DNA from: Pseudomonas sp. FP198
GTDB lineage: Bacteria > Pseudomonadota > Gammaproteobacteria > Pseudomonadales > Pseudomonadaceae
DNA: 64,000 nt
Reading direction: 5' to 3'
Assembly: GCF_030687895.1 (NCBI RefSeq)
Contig: NZ_CP117452.1
Span: forward strand, 5,199,001-5,263,000
Position numbers and translations under genes: made by a program. Below the pieces are notes generated by a model. It saw only the letters and a program-made list of their open reading frames with translations, was not told the origin of the DNA and did no database searches. Below, piece by piece: positions 48,085 to 58,173 of the stretch. Every line of letters begins with the position of its first letter. Position 1 is the stretch's first letter.

Positions 48085-50349
48085 TCAATTGAGGTTTTCG
48101 ACGAGCAGTGCATCCACCCGTTGAAAACCTCTTGGAAGCTTGTTGCCCCGCCGACCGCGTTCACCTTTGTAATGCTCAAGATCGTCCGCTTTCAGTGAAA
48201 GCGTACGCTTTCCAGCCTGCAGCACAAGCGTGGCACCTTCGGGTAACACTGCAATATCCGTGACAAATTCCTCGCGACTCGCCACCCGTTCGCCTGGAAT
48301 CCCGATGATCTTGTTGCCTTTGCCTTTCCCAAGCTGCGGCAGGTCGCTGATCTTGAACACCAGCAACCGACCTTCGGTCGTCACCGAAGCCAACCAGTTG
48401 TTATCGCGATCGCTGACCGGGCGCGGGGCAATGACCTTGGCGTTGTTCGGCAGGCTCAACAACGCCTTGCCCGCCTTGTTCTTGGCTTGCAGGTCTTCAC
48501 CCTTGACGACGAACCCGTAGCCGGCGTCCGACGCGATAACGTACAGCCCGTCATCATCAGGCATCAGCACACATTCAAAAGTTGCACCCGGTGGAGGTGT
48601 TAATCGTCCGGTCAGCGGTTCACCCTGGCCACGCGCCGATGGCAAGGTGTGGGCCGGCACCGAATAGCTGCGCCCGGTGGAGTCGATGAACACCGCAAAC
48701 TGGTTCGAGCGCCCCGGCGCCAAGGCCTTGAAGCCGTCCCCGGCCTTGTAGGAAAGTCCGGCAGCGTCGATGTCATGGCCCTTGGCGGAGCGCACCCAGC
48801 CTTTTTCCGACAGCACGACGGTGACCTTCTCGTTCGGCAACAGGTCGTGCTCGCTCAAGGCCTTGGCCTCGGCACGCTCGACGATCGGCGAACGACGGTC
48901 ATCGCCGTAGGTTTCGGCGTCCTTGAGCAACTCGGTGCGTACCAGTTTCTTCAGTTTGGCTTCGCTGCCCAGCAGGGCTTGCAGCTTGGCCTGTTCCTTG
49001 AGCAATTCGTCCTGCTCGGCACGCAGCTTCATTTCTTCCAGGCGGGCCAGTTGGCGCAGGCGCGTGTCGAGGATGTAGTCGGCCTGGATTTCACTGAGGG
49101 CGAAGCGCTCGATCAGGCTGGCCTTGGGGTGTTCCTCGGTGCGGATGATGTGGATCACCTCATCGAGGTTGAGGTAGGCAATCAGCAAGCCGTCCAACAG
49201 ATGCAGGCGACGCTCGACTTTGTCCAGGCGGAATTGCAGGCGCCGACGTACCGTCTTGACCCGGAATTCGAGCCACTCCACGAGCAGTGCCCGCAGGTTT
49301 TTCAGCTGCGGCTTGCCGTCCAGGCCGATGATGTTGATGTTCACCCGATAGCTGGATTCCAGATCGGTGCTGGCAAACAAGTGCTGCATCAGCGCGTCGT
49401 GGTCGACCCGGCTGTTCACCGGAATGATCACGATGCGGCAGGGATTCTCGTGGTCGGATTCGTCGCGCAAGTCAGCAACCTGCGGCGCTTTCGACGGTTT
49501 TGCCTGCATCATCGCAGCAATCTGCTCGAGGACTTTTGCCCCGGAAACCTGATGCGGCAGCGCGGTGACGATAATGTCACCGTCTTCGACGTGATAAACG
49601 GCACGCATGCGCACCGAACCGCGACCGGTCTCGTAGATCTTCAGCAGATCGGCACGCGGCGTGATGATTTCCGCTTCGGTCGGATAGTCCGGGCCCTGGA
49701 TATGTTCGCAGAGCTGTTCCACCGTGGCTTTCGGCTCGTCCAACAAGCGCACGCACGCCGTGGCGACTTCCCGCAGGTTGTGCGGCGGCACGTCGGTGGC
49801 CATGCCCACGGCAATGCCGGTGGTGCCATTGAGCAGGATATTCGGCAAACGTGCCGGCAACACCAGGGGTTCATCGAGGGTTCCGTCAAAGTTCGGCCCC
49901 CAGTCCGCAGTGCCCTGGCCCAGCTCGCTGAGCAGTACTTCGGAATAGCGTGACAGGCGCGCCTCGGTGTACCGCATGGCCGCGAAGGACTTGGGATCAT
50001 CCGGCGCACCCCAGTTACCCTGCCCGTCCACCAGCGTGTAGCGATAGCTGAACGGCTGGGCCATCAGCACCATGGCTTCATAGCAGGCCGAGTCGCCGTG
50101 GGGGTGGAACTTGCCGAGCACGTCACCGACGGTACGCGCCGACTTCTTGTGCTTGGAATCGGCGTCCAGCCCCAACTCACTCATGGCATAGATGATCCGC
50201 CGTTGGACCGGCTTCAGACCGTCGCCAATATGCGGCAAGGCGCGGTCCATGATCACGTACATGGAGTAATTGAGGTAGGCATTTTCGGTGAAGTCAGCCA
50301 GCGATCGGCGTTCTACGCCGTCCAAGCTGTCTGCAAGAATGTCGCTCAT
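48085..50349 (-). CDS. parC: DNA topoisomerase IV subunit A
   Basis: The 754-aa subunit cuts and rejoins DNA to separate replicated chromosomes. The winged-helix domain has the quinolone region [13 protein letters not shown] with Ser87, the wild-type residue, and the catalytic tyrosine is Tyr127 in RYTEARLS. The C-terminal beta-pinwheel (about 490-740) has degenerate blade repeats. ATG at 50349 ([17 protein letters not shown]) gives the same length as PAO1 ParC (recalled). Confidence 0.97.
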   Translation of the reverse strand: MSDILADSLDGVERRSLADFTENAYLNYSMYVIMDRALPHIGDGLKPVQRRIIYAMSELGLDADSKHKKSARTVGDVLGKFHPHGDSACYEAMVLMAQPFSYRYTLVDGQGNWGAPDDPKSFAAMRYTEARLSRYSEVLLSELGQGTADWGPNFDGTLDEPLVLPARLPNILLNGTTGIAVGMATDVPPHNLREVATACVRLLDEPKATVEQLCEHIQGPDYPTEAEIITPRADLLKIYETGRGSVRMRAVYHVEDGDIIVTALPHQVSGAKVLEQIAAMMQAKPSKAPQVADLRDESDHENPCRIVIIPVNSRVDHDALMQHLFASTDLESSYRVNINIIGLDGKPQLKNLRALLVEWLEFRVKTVRRRLQFRLDKVERRLHLLDGLLIAYLNLDEVIHIIRTEEHPKASLIERFALSEIQADYILDTRLRQLARLEEMKLRAEQDELLKEQAKLQALLGSEAKLKKLVRTELLKDAETYGDDRRSPIVERAEAKALSEHDLLPNEKVTVVLSEKGWVRSAKGHDIDAAGLSYKAGDGFKALAPGRSNQFAVFIDSTGRSYSVPAHTLPSARGQGEPLTGRLTPPPGATFECVLMPDDDGLYVIASDAGYGFVVKGEDLQAKNKAGKALLSLPNNAKVIAPRPVSDRDNNWLASVTTEGRLLVFKISDLPQLGKGKGNKIIGIPGERVASREEFVTDIAVLPEGATLVLQAGKRTLSLKADDLEHYKGERGRRGNKLPRGFQRVDALLVENLN

Positions 50350-50359
50350 GCGGGCCTCA

Positions 50360-50881
50360 TCAGTTCGTTGTCTGGCGCAGCAGCATGGTGCCGTCGCGCT
50401 GGGTAAATTCAAGTTTGTTCAGGGCGCTCATGCCCAACAGCACTTGCGTGCCTTCCAGGCCTGGCGCCACCAGGGCACGGACATCGCGCAACACGATGTC
50501 ACCCAATTGCAGCCGGTCGATGCGGGTGCGGTAGCCCTCGCTCAAACCATTGGCGGTGCTCAACCTCACGCCAGGACCTTTTTCCAGCTTGAGGCGCTCG
50601 GCCAATTCCTGCGGGATCGCCACGTCGGTGGCACCGGTGTCGAGCATGAAATCCACCGGCTGGCCGTTGATCTGGCCGCTGGCGACAAAATGCCCCTGCC
50701 GGTTGCCGACCAGCTTCACCTCGATAAAACCTTCGCCCTTCTGCGAATGCACCTCGGCATTGGGGTTGAGCTCACGCTGTTCCCACTGGGCAAAAAACCG
50801 CGTTGCCAGAAATAGCGCCGCGCACCAGGCCAGGATCATCAGTACCCGGCCGGCGCGCTTGCCCGGTGGCTGCTGGCTCAT
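50360..50881 (-). CDS. Membrane-anchored retropepsin-like aspartic protease
   Basis: The 173-aa protein has one N-terminal membrane helix (about 12-32) and a single retropepsin-like domain with the catalytic motif [13 protein letters not shown] (about residues 79-91) and the later [12 protein letters not shown] motif. This matches TIGR02281-type clan AA aspartic proteases. It sits between parC (10 bases) and the phytase-like gene (4-base overlap), as in PAO1. Substrate unknown. Confidence 0.88.
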   Translation of the reverse strand: MSQQPPGKRAGRVLMILAWCAALFLATRFFAQWEQRELNPNAEVHSQKGEGFIEVKLVGNRQGHFVASGQINGQPVDFMLDTGATDVAIPQELAERLKLEKGPGVRLSTANGLSEGYRTRIDRLQLGDIVLRDVRALVAPGLEGTQVLLGMSALNKLEFTQRDGTMLLRQTTN

Positions 50882-51863
50882 GGCGCGGCACCCCAGCCAC
50901 CCTCGGGCGCGGCGAAGCGCCAGATAACCGGCCGCCGCTCGCCGTCAGCCCGCGCACCGTCGTTGTTGTCCACGCCGATCCAGGCGCCGTCGGCGTCAAC
51001 GATGAGCGCTTCGACCAGGCCGAAGGGCTGTGGATAACGGCGCTGTTCCTGCAATGCCTCTGCCGCAAACGACCAGCAGCGCTCGACCTTGGCGGTCTGC
51101 GGGTCACGCCGGCAGATCTGGTAGGCGTTTCGCTCCAGGGTAAACAGCTTGCCGTTGAACAATGACAGATCGGCGAAATCCCGGGAAACCGCCTTGGCCT
51201 TGGGAAACTGCGCCGGCTGCATCTCTTGCCCCGCTTCGCTCAACAATACGCAATTGCCGTCGCAGTCCCACACCGTTTGCTGGCGCTTGAGCAACACCAG
51301 GCCACGACGCTCCCGTTCGGCGGCCAGCCATAGCTGATCGCCGGCCGGGTTGACCGCCACGCCTTCGAACAGGGCATTAAAATGCAGCAGCATGCCGCTG
51401 CCCCGGGCCTGGCGGAGCATGGTCGGGGTGATTTTCAGCCAGGACGCTTCGCCTGCCGGCGATATTCTCAGCACGGCGGCGTGGGACTCACTGACCACAT
51501 AACGCTGACCGGCGCTGTCGCAACTGATGCCTTCGTAGTCCAGTTCGCCACCGCGCACGAACGACGCCGCCCAGGTCCGCGACTGCAAGCCCCAAGGCAA
51601 ATCATTCTCCGGCACGGCCGGCACCTCGATACCGACGGCCTCGGCCTGCCAGGCCCGGGCATCGGAGGGTTGGAGCCGATAAATCCGCTCATCGTCGCGA
51701 TCGGATACCGTCCACATCTCGTTGCCACACAGGGCCAGCCCGGACAGATTGCCGCCGCGCATGCCATCGACGACATGCTCGGACAGCAACTTCAGTTCCG
51801 GCGCTGGCGCTGCGACTACCACCCCCGCCCACAGCAACAACGCCAGGGCGAAACCGTTGCGCA

Positions 51864-51864
<1 letters not shown>
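50878..51864 (-). CDS. Esterase-like/phytase-like exported protein
   Basis: The 328-aa protein has a signal peptide (about 1-18, ending VVAA) and a beta-propeller-like phytase/esterase-like domain (LKLLSEHVVDGMRGGNLSGL, WTVSDRDDERIYRL, YEGISCDSAGQRYVVSE, FNALFEGVAVNP). It contains six cysteines after the signal, compatible with disulfides. Its start overlaps the parE stop by one base, so it belongs to the parE-parC unit. Enzymatic activity is not shown for this protein. Confidence 0.75.
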
Positions 51865-53780
<1,916 letters not shown>

Positions 53781-53809
53781 TCAGTGTTCAGTGAAATAGA
53801 GGCAATGGT

Positions 53810-54418
53810 TCACAGTGAGGTGAAGTCGATCGCCTGGTACAAATCGGCGCCAATGCCGGCAAAACTCAACAGCGCCGGCAACTGCTGGGCAAACCCTTGG
53901 AAACTGTGGTCGCCGCCGGCCTGGATACGCAATGCGCAGGCACGGTAATACTGCTGGGCGTGGCGATAATCCAGCGTTTCGTCACCGGTTTGCAACCATA
54001 CCTGAAACCGCTGCGGATCCCGGGGCGCCGGCACTTCCAGCTCGGCCAGGGCCGTCACGTGGTCGTGGGTCAACTCCCAGGTCTCGTCGGTGTACAAATT
54101 CTTCTGCGTGCCCAGATAACCGTCGAACATCCGATGCGGACTGACCGCCGGATTGACCAACAGGGCCTTGAGGCCGTGGCGCTCGGCCAAGTGAGTCGCA
54201 TAGTAGCCGCCGAGCGAGCTGCCGACCAGCAGCGGCCGCCCCAGTTCTGTGATCGCCTGCTCCAACTGAGCAATCGCCTCGCGCGGATGGTGATGCAAGG
54301 CCGGCACCCGCAACTGGTCGCCCAGCCCGAGGCGCGTCATCACTTCGGTCAGTTGACAGGCCTTGGTCGACGCCGGGGCGCTGTTGAAGCCATGGATATA
54401 AAGGATCGAACCCGACAT
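53810..54418 (-). CDS. yqiA: YqiA-family alpha/beta-hydrolase (esterase)
   Basis: The 202-aa protein has the compact YqiA fold: start MSGSILYIHGFNSAPASTK with the oxyanion HG motif, nucleophile elbow GSSLGGYYA (Ser about 70), and a late His in QAGGDHSFQGF. E. coli YqiA hydrolyses short acyl esters and sits next to parE and cpdA, the same neighbourhood. ATG at 54418; 68 upstream in-frame codons pass through a palindromic repeat and are excluded. Confidence 0.93.
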   Translation of the reverse strand: MSGSILYIHGFNSAPASTKACQLTEVMTRLGLGDQLRVPALHHHPREAIAQLEQAITELGRPLLVGSSLGGYYATHLAERHGLKALLVNPAVSPHRMFDGYLGTQKNLYTDETWELTHDHVTALAELEVPAPRDPQRFQVWLQTGDETLDYRHAQQYYRACALRIQAGGDHSFQGFAQQLPALLSFAGIGADLYQAIDFTSL

Positions 54419-54503
54419 GGGCAACTCCCTGGGTGCTGGGCAAAGGCCGGAGTTTACAGGGAGTTTGTGGAAGTTGGGCGGTTTCGAATACCCCTCCGTC
54501 TTC

Positions 54504-54636
54504 GTGGCGAGGGAGCTTGCTCCCGCTGGGCTACGCAGTAGCCCCTGGAGCAGCAACGCCCGTTCCGACTGATAGAACACGGTGCCCGGTCTTGGGCCTG
54601 CTTCGCAGGCCAGCGGGAGCAAGCTCCCTCGCCACG
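54504..54636. repeat. REPIN-like inverted repeat pair, family A
   Basis: Inverted copies of GTGGCGAGGGAGCTTGCTCC bound this 133-base element between yqiA and the broken DUF6124-type gene. Confidence 0.9.
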
Positions 54637-54661
54637 GGGGGCTTTGTCAGCCGTTAAAATT

Positions 54662-55005
54662 TCATTGTCTCGGCTCGACAATGTCCAGCGCCCGATTCGC
54701 CAACAACTCACTGAGCTCGATCATCTGCTGGACACCGAACGCGAAATGCCGGTTCGAACCTTCCAGATTGAAGGCCAGGTCGCTGAGCATGGCGTTGGCA
54801 GAAGCCAGGGTTTCGCTGAGGTTGGCCAGTACACACTCGGCGTCAGCGCTTTGCACGACGGAGAACAAGTGGTCTTTGGCTTCTGGTTTTGGGTCGAGAT
54901 GGGAGTTGCGGACGCGCTCGGCGGCTTCGTCGGGATTTTGCGGATTGTCTTCAGCGCGGGCTGACGAGGGGGTTGCTTCTGGGGGTTGGGCGTGGCTTTG
55001 AACAT
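54662..55005 (-). pseudogene. DUF3077/DUF6124-type small protein, copy 1, frameshifted
   Basis: Codons 1-8 from the ATG at 55005 (MFKATPNP) line up with the start of copy 2 (MPKITPNP). The rest of the gene lines up in a different frame (NPQNPDEAAER to DIVEPRQ, stop at 54662). Copy 2 has three bases CCG before CCA GAA; copy 1 has only CC within a run of five Cs (54981-54985), a one-base deletion. Reading straight on from the ATG ends at 54721 after 94 codons of unrelated peptide. The C-terminal 63 residues (LFSVVQSADAECVLANLSET onward) are nearly identical to copy 2. It may be a dead copy, a slippage switch at C5, or an assembly error. Confidence 0.8.
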
Positions 55006-55042
55006 GGTGCAGTTCCTTTTTTCCGTAGGGGAACCGCCATCT

Positions 55043-55143
55043 CCCGTTTCCAGGCGAGAGGGTGGCAGCTATGCGCGGGCTGGAAAACCGGAGTAAAGGA
55101 GCAAAACCCGGCAGACTCGAAAGTCTCCCGCGCACAGCCGCCA
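55043..55143 (-). ncRNA. Structured leader RNA of DUF6124 gene, copy 1 (pseudoknot core)
   Basis: Read on the minus strand, helices in order are P1 (55137-55143 with 55063-55069), P2 (55127-55133 with 55073-55079), P3 hairpin AGACU-UUCG-AGUCU (55113-55126) stacked on P2, and P4 (55080-55088 with 55046-55053), whose 3' strand lies beyond P1, forming a pseudoknot. The second copy at 56375-56467 keeps every helix. P3 and P4 each show a compensatory base-pair change. P1 shows a G-U in this copy where copy 2 has A-U. G-U pairs exist only on the minus strand, which fits an RNA upstream of the gene. I do not recognise the class. Confidence 0.7.
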
Positions 55144-55213
55144 TAACGCAGAACTGCACACGCAAAAAAAGCGCTGCAGTATCTCATGTGGTGCGCTGAA
55201 GCGTCCTTACTAT

Positions 55214-55248
55214 CGGGTTTCCAGGCCCGGCCGCTGAATTTTGCAGCG
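55214..55248 (-). ncRNA. Upstream leader module, copy 1
   Basis: Two adjacent hairpins on the minus strand: CGCUG/CAGCG (55244-55248 with 55232-55236) and CGGG/CCCG closing a loop that contains CUGGAAA. The loop sequence repeats the 3' strand of leader helix P4, so it could pair with the P4 5' strand instead. The same two hairpins occur in copy 2 at 56537-56572. Confidence 0.55.
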
Positions 55249-55370
55249 ACGGGAAAAGACTAGCGACACCCCTTCCCACCCGGCAACCGCCAGCACTCGT
55301 CGGAAAAATCCGCTTGCGTCAGAAAGGTCTTCCGACCGCTCCCACAACCCTGGCAGGCTGCCGCCCGCCA

Positions 55371-55394
55371 TCGCGAGCAAGCTCGCTCCCACAC
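55371..55394. repeat. Single family-C REP arm
   Basis: TCGCGAGCAAGCTCGCTCCC followed by ACAC, a variant of the family-C arm without a close inverted partner in the usual spacing. Confidence 0.75.
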
Positions 55395-55438
55395 GAATCC
55401 GTGGTCATTATGATTTTCCGGCACAGCAAAAATCCCCC

Positions 55439-55530
55439 TGTGGGAGCGAGTCTGCTCGCGAAAGCGGTGGGTCAGCTTGCATCGGCATTGAATGTGCCGC
55501 CGCCTTCGCGAGCAGGCTCGCTCCCACATT
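55439..55530. repeat. REPIN-like inverted repeat pair, family C
   Basis: TGTGGGAGCGAGTCTGCTCG and an inverted arm ending TCGCTCCCACA enclose 92 bases. One base of the left arm differs (AGTCTG for AGCCTG). Confidence 0.88.
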
Positions 55531-55587
55531 GAAACCGGCGCCCCTCGCGAGAATCAGGCCGGCTGCCAGGCCGCCTCGCTTTAGACC

Positions 55588-55612
55588 TTGATCTTGATCT
55601 TGATCTTGATCT
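55588..55612. repeat. Tandem hexamer repeat TTGATC x4
   Basis: Four consecutive TTGATC units, starting after CTTTAGACC. On the opposite strand it would read as Ile-Lys or Asp-Gln repeats, but no start or gene context supports translation. Confidence 0.85.
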
Positions 55613-55662
55613 GAGACGCCCCGTTAACCACGCTGGCCGAACGCAGGCATTGTGCAGTGGGC

Positions 55663-55684
55663 ATCCCGGCATGGATGCCGGGAT
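55663..55684. repeat. Perfect palindrome in the mosaic repeat block
   Basis: ATCCCGGCAT and ATGCCGGGAT are separated by GG, a 10-bp perfect stem. It belongs to a GC-rich block (about 55615-55860) of a kind I remember as a common intergenic repeat in pseudomonads, ending with the hairpin CCGCC/GGCGG (55839-55853). Confidence 0.6.
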
Positions 55685-55848
55685 AGCCGCGCTGGGCCAG
55701 GGACGGCCCTTCGCGGCGGGCCCACGGAGCAATGCCGGAGTGAGGGCATGCCGAGCCTTGGCGAGGCACCGAGTGGTGGGGCAGAGCGTTTTTGGTTACT
55801 TTTGGCTGGTCCGGCTCCCGGCTCTTTCCAAAAGTGACCCGCCGTAAG

Positions 55849-55950
55849 GGCGGAACCCCAAGCAGCCGTTACCGCAGCAACGGATATCTACCCAGTCAAC
55901 AAAACCCTGGTCGACTGCAAGGCCGCCATCGCGAGCAAGCTCTCACCACA
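55849..55950. repeat. Direct repeat, left copy
   Basis: GGCGGAACCCCAAGCAGCCG through the REP-like CATCGCGAGCAAGCTC tail. It is closely repeated at 56605-56706, with small differences (for example ACGGATATCTACC versus ATGGATATGTACC). The two copies flank the intact DUF6124 gene and its leader. Confidence 0.85.
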
Positions 55951-55975
55951 GGGGACCTTGTCGGCCGTTAAAACG

Positions 55976-56335
55976 TCATTGTCTCGGCTCGACGATGTCC
56001 AGCGCCCGATTCGCCAACAACTCACTGAGTTCGATCATCTGCTGGACACCGAACGCGAAATGCCGGTTCGAACCTTCCAGGCTGAAGGCCAGGTCACTGA
56101 GCATGGCGTTGGCAGAGGCAAGGGTTTCGCTGAGGTTGGCCAATACACATTCGGCGTCAGCGCTTTGCACGACGGAGAATAACTGGTCTGGGGAGGGTTT
56201 CTGTTTGGCTTTGGGTTTTGGGTCGGGATAGGAGTTGAGGGCGCGCTGGGCGGTTTCATCGAGACTTTGCGGATTGTCTTCAGCGTGGGCTGACAAGTGG
56301 GTTGTTTCTGGCGGGTTGGGCGTAATCTTGGGCAT
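55976..56335 (-). CDS. DUF3077/DUF6124-type small protein, copy 2 (intact)
   Basis: The 119-aa protein has a Pro/Thr-rich N-terminus (MPKITPNPPETTHLSAHAED), a basic linker with DPKPKAKQKPSPD (about 40-53) and a helical C-terminal part (LFSVVQSADAECVLANLSET to the end) that fits a family of small Pseudomonas proteins of unknown role. No signal peptide or membrane helix. It is intact, whereas copy 1 is frameshifted. ATG at 56335 has GTTACCCTC just upstream and no strong ribosome binding site, so translation may depend on the structured leader. Function unknown. Confidence 0.75.
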   Translation of the reverse strand: MPKITPNPPETTHLSAHAEDNPQSLDETAQRALNSYPDPKPKAKQKPSPDQLFSVVQSADAECVLANLSETLASANAMLSDLAFSLEGSNRHFAFGVQQMIELSELLANRALDIVEPRQ

Positions 56336-56374
56336 GAGGGTAACTCTCGTCTACAGGTTGGAGCTGCCACATTC

Positions 56375-56467
56375 GTTTCCAAGCGAGGGGGTGGCAGCCG
56401 TACGCAGGTTGGAAAACCGAGGTAAACGAGCCCGGCAGACCCGAAGGTCTCCCGCGCACAGCTGCCA
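56375..56467 (-). ncRNA. Structured leader RNA of DUF6124 gene, copy 2 (pseudoknot core)
   Basis: Minus-strand helices: P1 UGGCAGC/GCUGCCA (56461-56467 with 56392-56398), P2 GCGCGGG/CCUGCGU (56451-56457 with 56402-56408, two G-U pairs), P3 AGACC-UUCG-GGUCU (56437-56450, a canonical C(UUCG)G tetraloop), P4 GUUUUCCAA/UUGGAAAC (56409-56417 with 56375-56382, one bulged base). P4 crosses P1 and P2. The gene starts 40 bases downstream of P4. Copy 1 has the same helices with compensatory changes. Confidence 0.72.
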
Positions 56468-56536
56468 TAACAGAAGCATGGTCAAAAAACGACCGAAGCA
56501 TACGTTATGGAGAGCGCTTTCGCGCAGTTTACTTAT

Positions 56537-56572
56537 CGGGTTTCCAAGCCCGGTCGCTGAATTTGCAGCGAC
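56537..56572 (-). ncRNA. Upstream leader module, copy 2
   Basis: Minus strand: GUCGCUG/CAGCGAC hairpin (56566-56572 with 56553-56559) then CGGG/CCCG hairpin (56549-56552 with 56537-56540) whose loop holds UUGGAAA. In copy 1 the loop reads CUGGAAA, and P4 has changed in the same way, so the loop tracks P4. Confidence 0.55.
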
Positions 56573-56604
56573 GGAAAAAGACTACCGACAGCCCTTCCCA
56601 CCCG

Positions 56605-56706
56605 GCGGAACCCCAAGCAGCCGTTACCGCAGCAATGGATATGTACCCCGGTCAACAATCCTGGCCGACTGCAAGGCCGCCATCGCGAGCAAGCTCGCTC
56701 CCACAA
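56605..56706. repeat. Direct repeat, right copy, ending in a family-C REP arm
   Basis: Repeats 55849-55950. It ends in CATCGCGAGCAAGCTCGCTC and CCACA, a complete REP arm here but a shortened one in the left copy. Confidence 0.85.
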
Positions 56707-56753
56707 TAGAATCGGAGTACGACCGGTAAAGATATGCCGGTTGTAAAGCCGCC

Positions 56754-56778
56754 TTCGCGAGCAGGCTCGCTCCCACAG
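56754..56778. repeat. Single family-C REP arm
   Basis: TTCGCGAGCAGGCTCGCTCC followed by CACA; same orientation as the arm ending at 56706, so the two do not form the usual inverted pair. Confidence 0.8.
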
Positions 56779-56805
56779 TTAGGGGTCAGTCCAGCTTGAT
56801 CGAAC

Positions 56806-57621
56806 TCAGTAGCCGTTGGATCCGTAGTCAGGCGTAAACGCAAACCCAACCACCCGCTCAACCCCCGTCTCCAAGCGCCCATCCGGCAATAACCGCAACC
56901 ACCGATACCCTGGCGCCTGCGAGCCCACCGCAAAATCCTCACTCGCCGGCTCAAACTGGATACAGGTCGAAGGCGAAGCCAACAAACGAACCCCATCACG
57001 CACCCGGTCTATTTCCTGATGCACATGCCCCCACAACACCGCCCGCACCTGCGGAAACCGATCCAGCACTGCAAACAGCGCCTCCGGATTGCGCAACCCG
57101 ATCGGCTCCATCCACGCACAACCAATCGACACCGGATGATGATGCAGGCACACCAGATGATGCCGCTCCGGCGCCTCGCTCAAGGCATTGGCCAACAGAA
57201 TCAACTGCTCCTCGGCCAAAAAACCCGGCACCGAACCCGGCACGGCTGAATCCAACAGAGTGACTCGCCAGTTGCCAATGTCCACCACCGGATCGAGCAA
57301 CGTACTCTGGACCGCCGCCTCAAGCATCACCTGCGGCTCATCATGATTGCCCGGAATCCACCGCGCCGGCGCGTCGATACGCGCAGTCAGTTGCCGAAAT
57401 GCCTCGTAGGATTGCAGCGTACCGTCCTGGGACAAGTCGCCGGTGGCGAGCATCAGGTCAATCTCCGGTTGCTGCTGGAGTACCAGGTCAACGACCGCCC
57501 GCAAACTGTCACGGGTGTTCATGCCCAGCAACGAAGCATCGGCCTCGGCGAACAAATGACTGTCAGACAGTTGGACCAGCAGCGCCGCGTCGGCAGTGGT
57601 CAAGCTGGATACGCTCGGCAA
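56806..57621 (-). CDS. cpdA: 3',5'-cyclic-AMP phosphodiesterase CpdA
   Basis: The 271-aa metallophosphoesterase has all metal-binding motifs: LVQLSDSHLF, LATGDLSQDG, IPGNHDEP, LHHHPVSI and GHVHQE. CpdA lowers cAMP and so modulates Vfr/Crp signalling. I chose a TTG at 57621 because GGGAGAAA lies six bases before it; a further TTG seven codons upstream (57642) would place that site inside the gene. Next to the DUF1249 gene and nudF, as in E. coli nudF-yqiB-cpdA-yqiA-parE. Confidence 0.94.
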   Translation of the reverse strand: MPSVSSLTTADAALLVQLSDSHLFAEADASLLGMNTRDSLRAVVDLVLQQQPEIDLMLATGDLSQDGTLQSYEAFRQLTARIDAPARWIPGNHDEPQVMLEAAVQSTLLDPVVDIGNWRVTLLDSAVPGSVPGFLAEEQLILLANALSEAPERHHLVCLHHHPVSIGCAWMEPIGLRNPEALFAVLDRFPQVRAVLWGHVHQEIDRVRDGVRLLASPSTCIQFEPASEDFAVGSQAPGYRWLRLLPDGRLETGVERVVGFAFTPDYGSNGY

Positions 57622-57720
57622 ATCGCTTTCTCCCAGGCGCAATCACGCCGTTGCATGAAGCGGCAATTATGCTGGGGGATGATCGAAAGGGGAAACCCGC
57701 GAACCGGAACCGGTTCACAA

Positions 57721-58173
57721 CTACCGTACGACTTCGAACTCGTGGCCCAGCGCCAGGCAATGACTCAGCCACTCGCCCAGGAACAGGTTCAACTGGGCCT
57801 TTTCGTCCGGCTGGTGCATTGACGCATTGGGGTAAGGATAGATGCCGCGAAAGCGTCGTGCATGTTCGGCGCTGACCACTTCGGCCATGCGTGCATCGTG
57901 ATAGACCTGCACTTCCAGCTGCGGCACCGGCAACCAGGGCAGGCTGTGTTCCTGGCGCACTTGCAACGTGGTGGTGTAGGGACAGGTCTGCAGCACTTCC
58001 AGGGCCAGTACGCCGAGCATCTGGTCGCCGTGGGTCACGGCGATGCGGCGCGGTGCCGGGTCGTTGCGCATGTCCGGCAACAAGCGCATCAGGCGGGCGT
58101 AGTTGGCCTCGCAGGCGGCCTGCAACCCCACCAGGTCGACGCGATAACGATCGCGCAGCTTGTTCAGGACCAT
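57721..58173 (-). CDS. DUF1249 (YqiB-like) protein
   Basis: The 150-aa soluble protein has the family pattern (LVGLQAACEANYARLMRLLP, RIAVTHGDQMLGVLALEVLQ, YTTTLQVRQEH, LEVQVYHDARMAEVV). It lies between nudF and cpdA exactly as yqiB does in E. coli. No function is established. Its start overlaps the nudF end by 10 bases. Confidence 0.9.
   Translation of the reverse strand: MVLNKLRDRYRVDLVGLQAACEANYARLMRLLPDMRNDPAPRRIAVTHGDQMLGVLALEVLQTCPYTTTLQVRQEHSLPWLPVPQLEVQVYHDARMAEVVSAEHARRFRGIYPYPNASMHQPDEKAQLNLFLGEWLSHCLALGHEFEVVR

Larger units (their letters stand above)
55006..55975. other. 970-base gap: leader RNA, REP arms and a mosaic repeat
   Basis: From left to right: spacer and leader RNA core (to 55145), upstream leader module with hairpins (55146-55260), unique sequence, single family-C arm (55371-55394), a family-C pair (55439-55530), TTGATC tandem repeat (55588-55612), a GC-rich repeat-like block (55615-55860) and a segment (55849-55950) that recurs at 56605-56706. 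No protein-coding gene is supported. Confidence 0.7.
56336..56805. other. 470-base gap: leader RNA and REP arms
   Basis: It holds the leader core (56375-56467), a segment with GUCGUUUUUUGAC and a GCGCGAAAGCGC hairpin (about 56470-56526), the upstream leader module (56537-56572), the right copy of the direct repeat (56605-56706) and a family-C arm near 56754-56778. No gene seen. Confidence 0.7.

Noticed and set aside
55588..55612. Possible CRISPR or coding repeat (TTGATC units)
   Set aside because: Units are 6 bases with no spacers and no cas genes, and no supported reading frame.
55652..55847. Short plus-strand frames of 61-65 codons in the repeat block
   Set aside because: They coincide with a repeated intergenic block and have no ribosome binding site or conserved composition.
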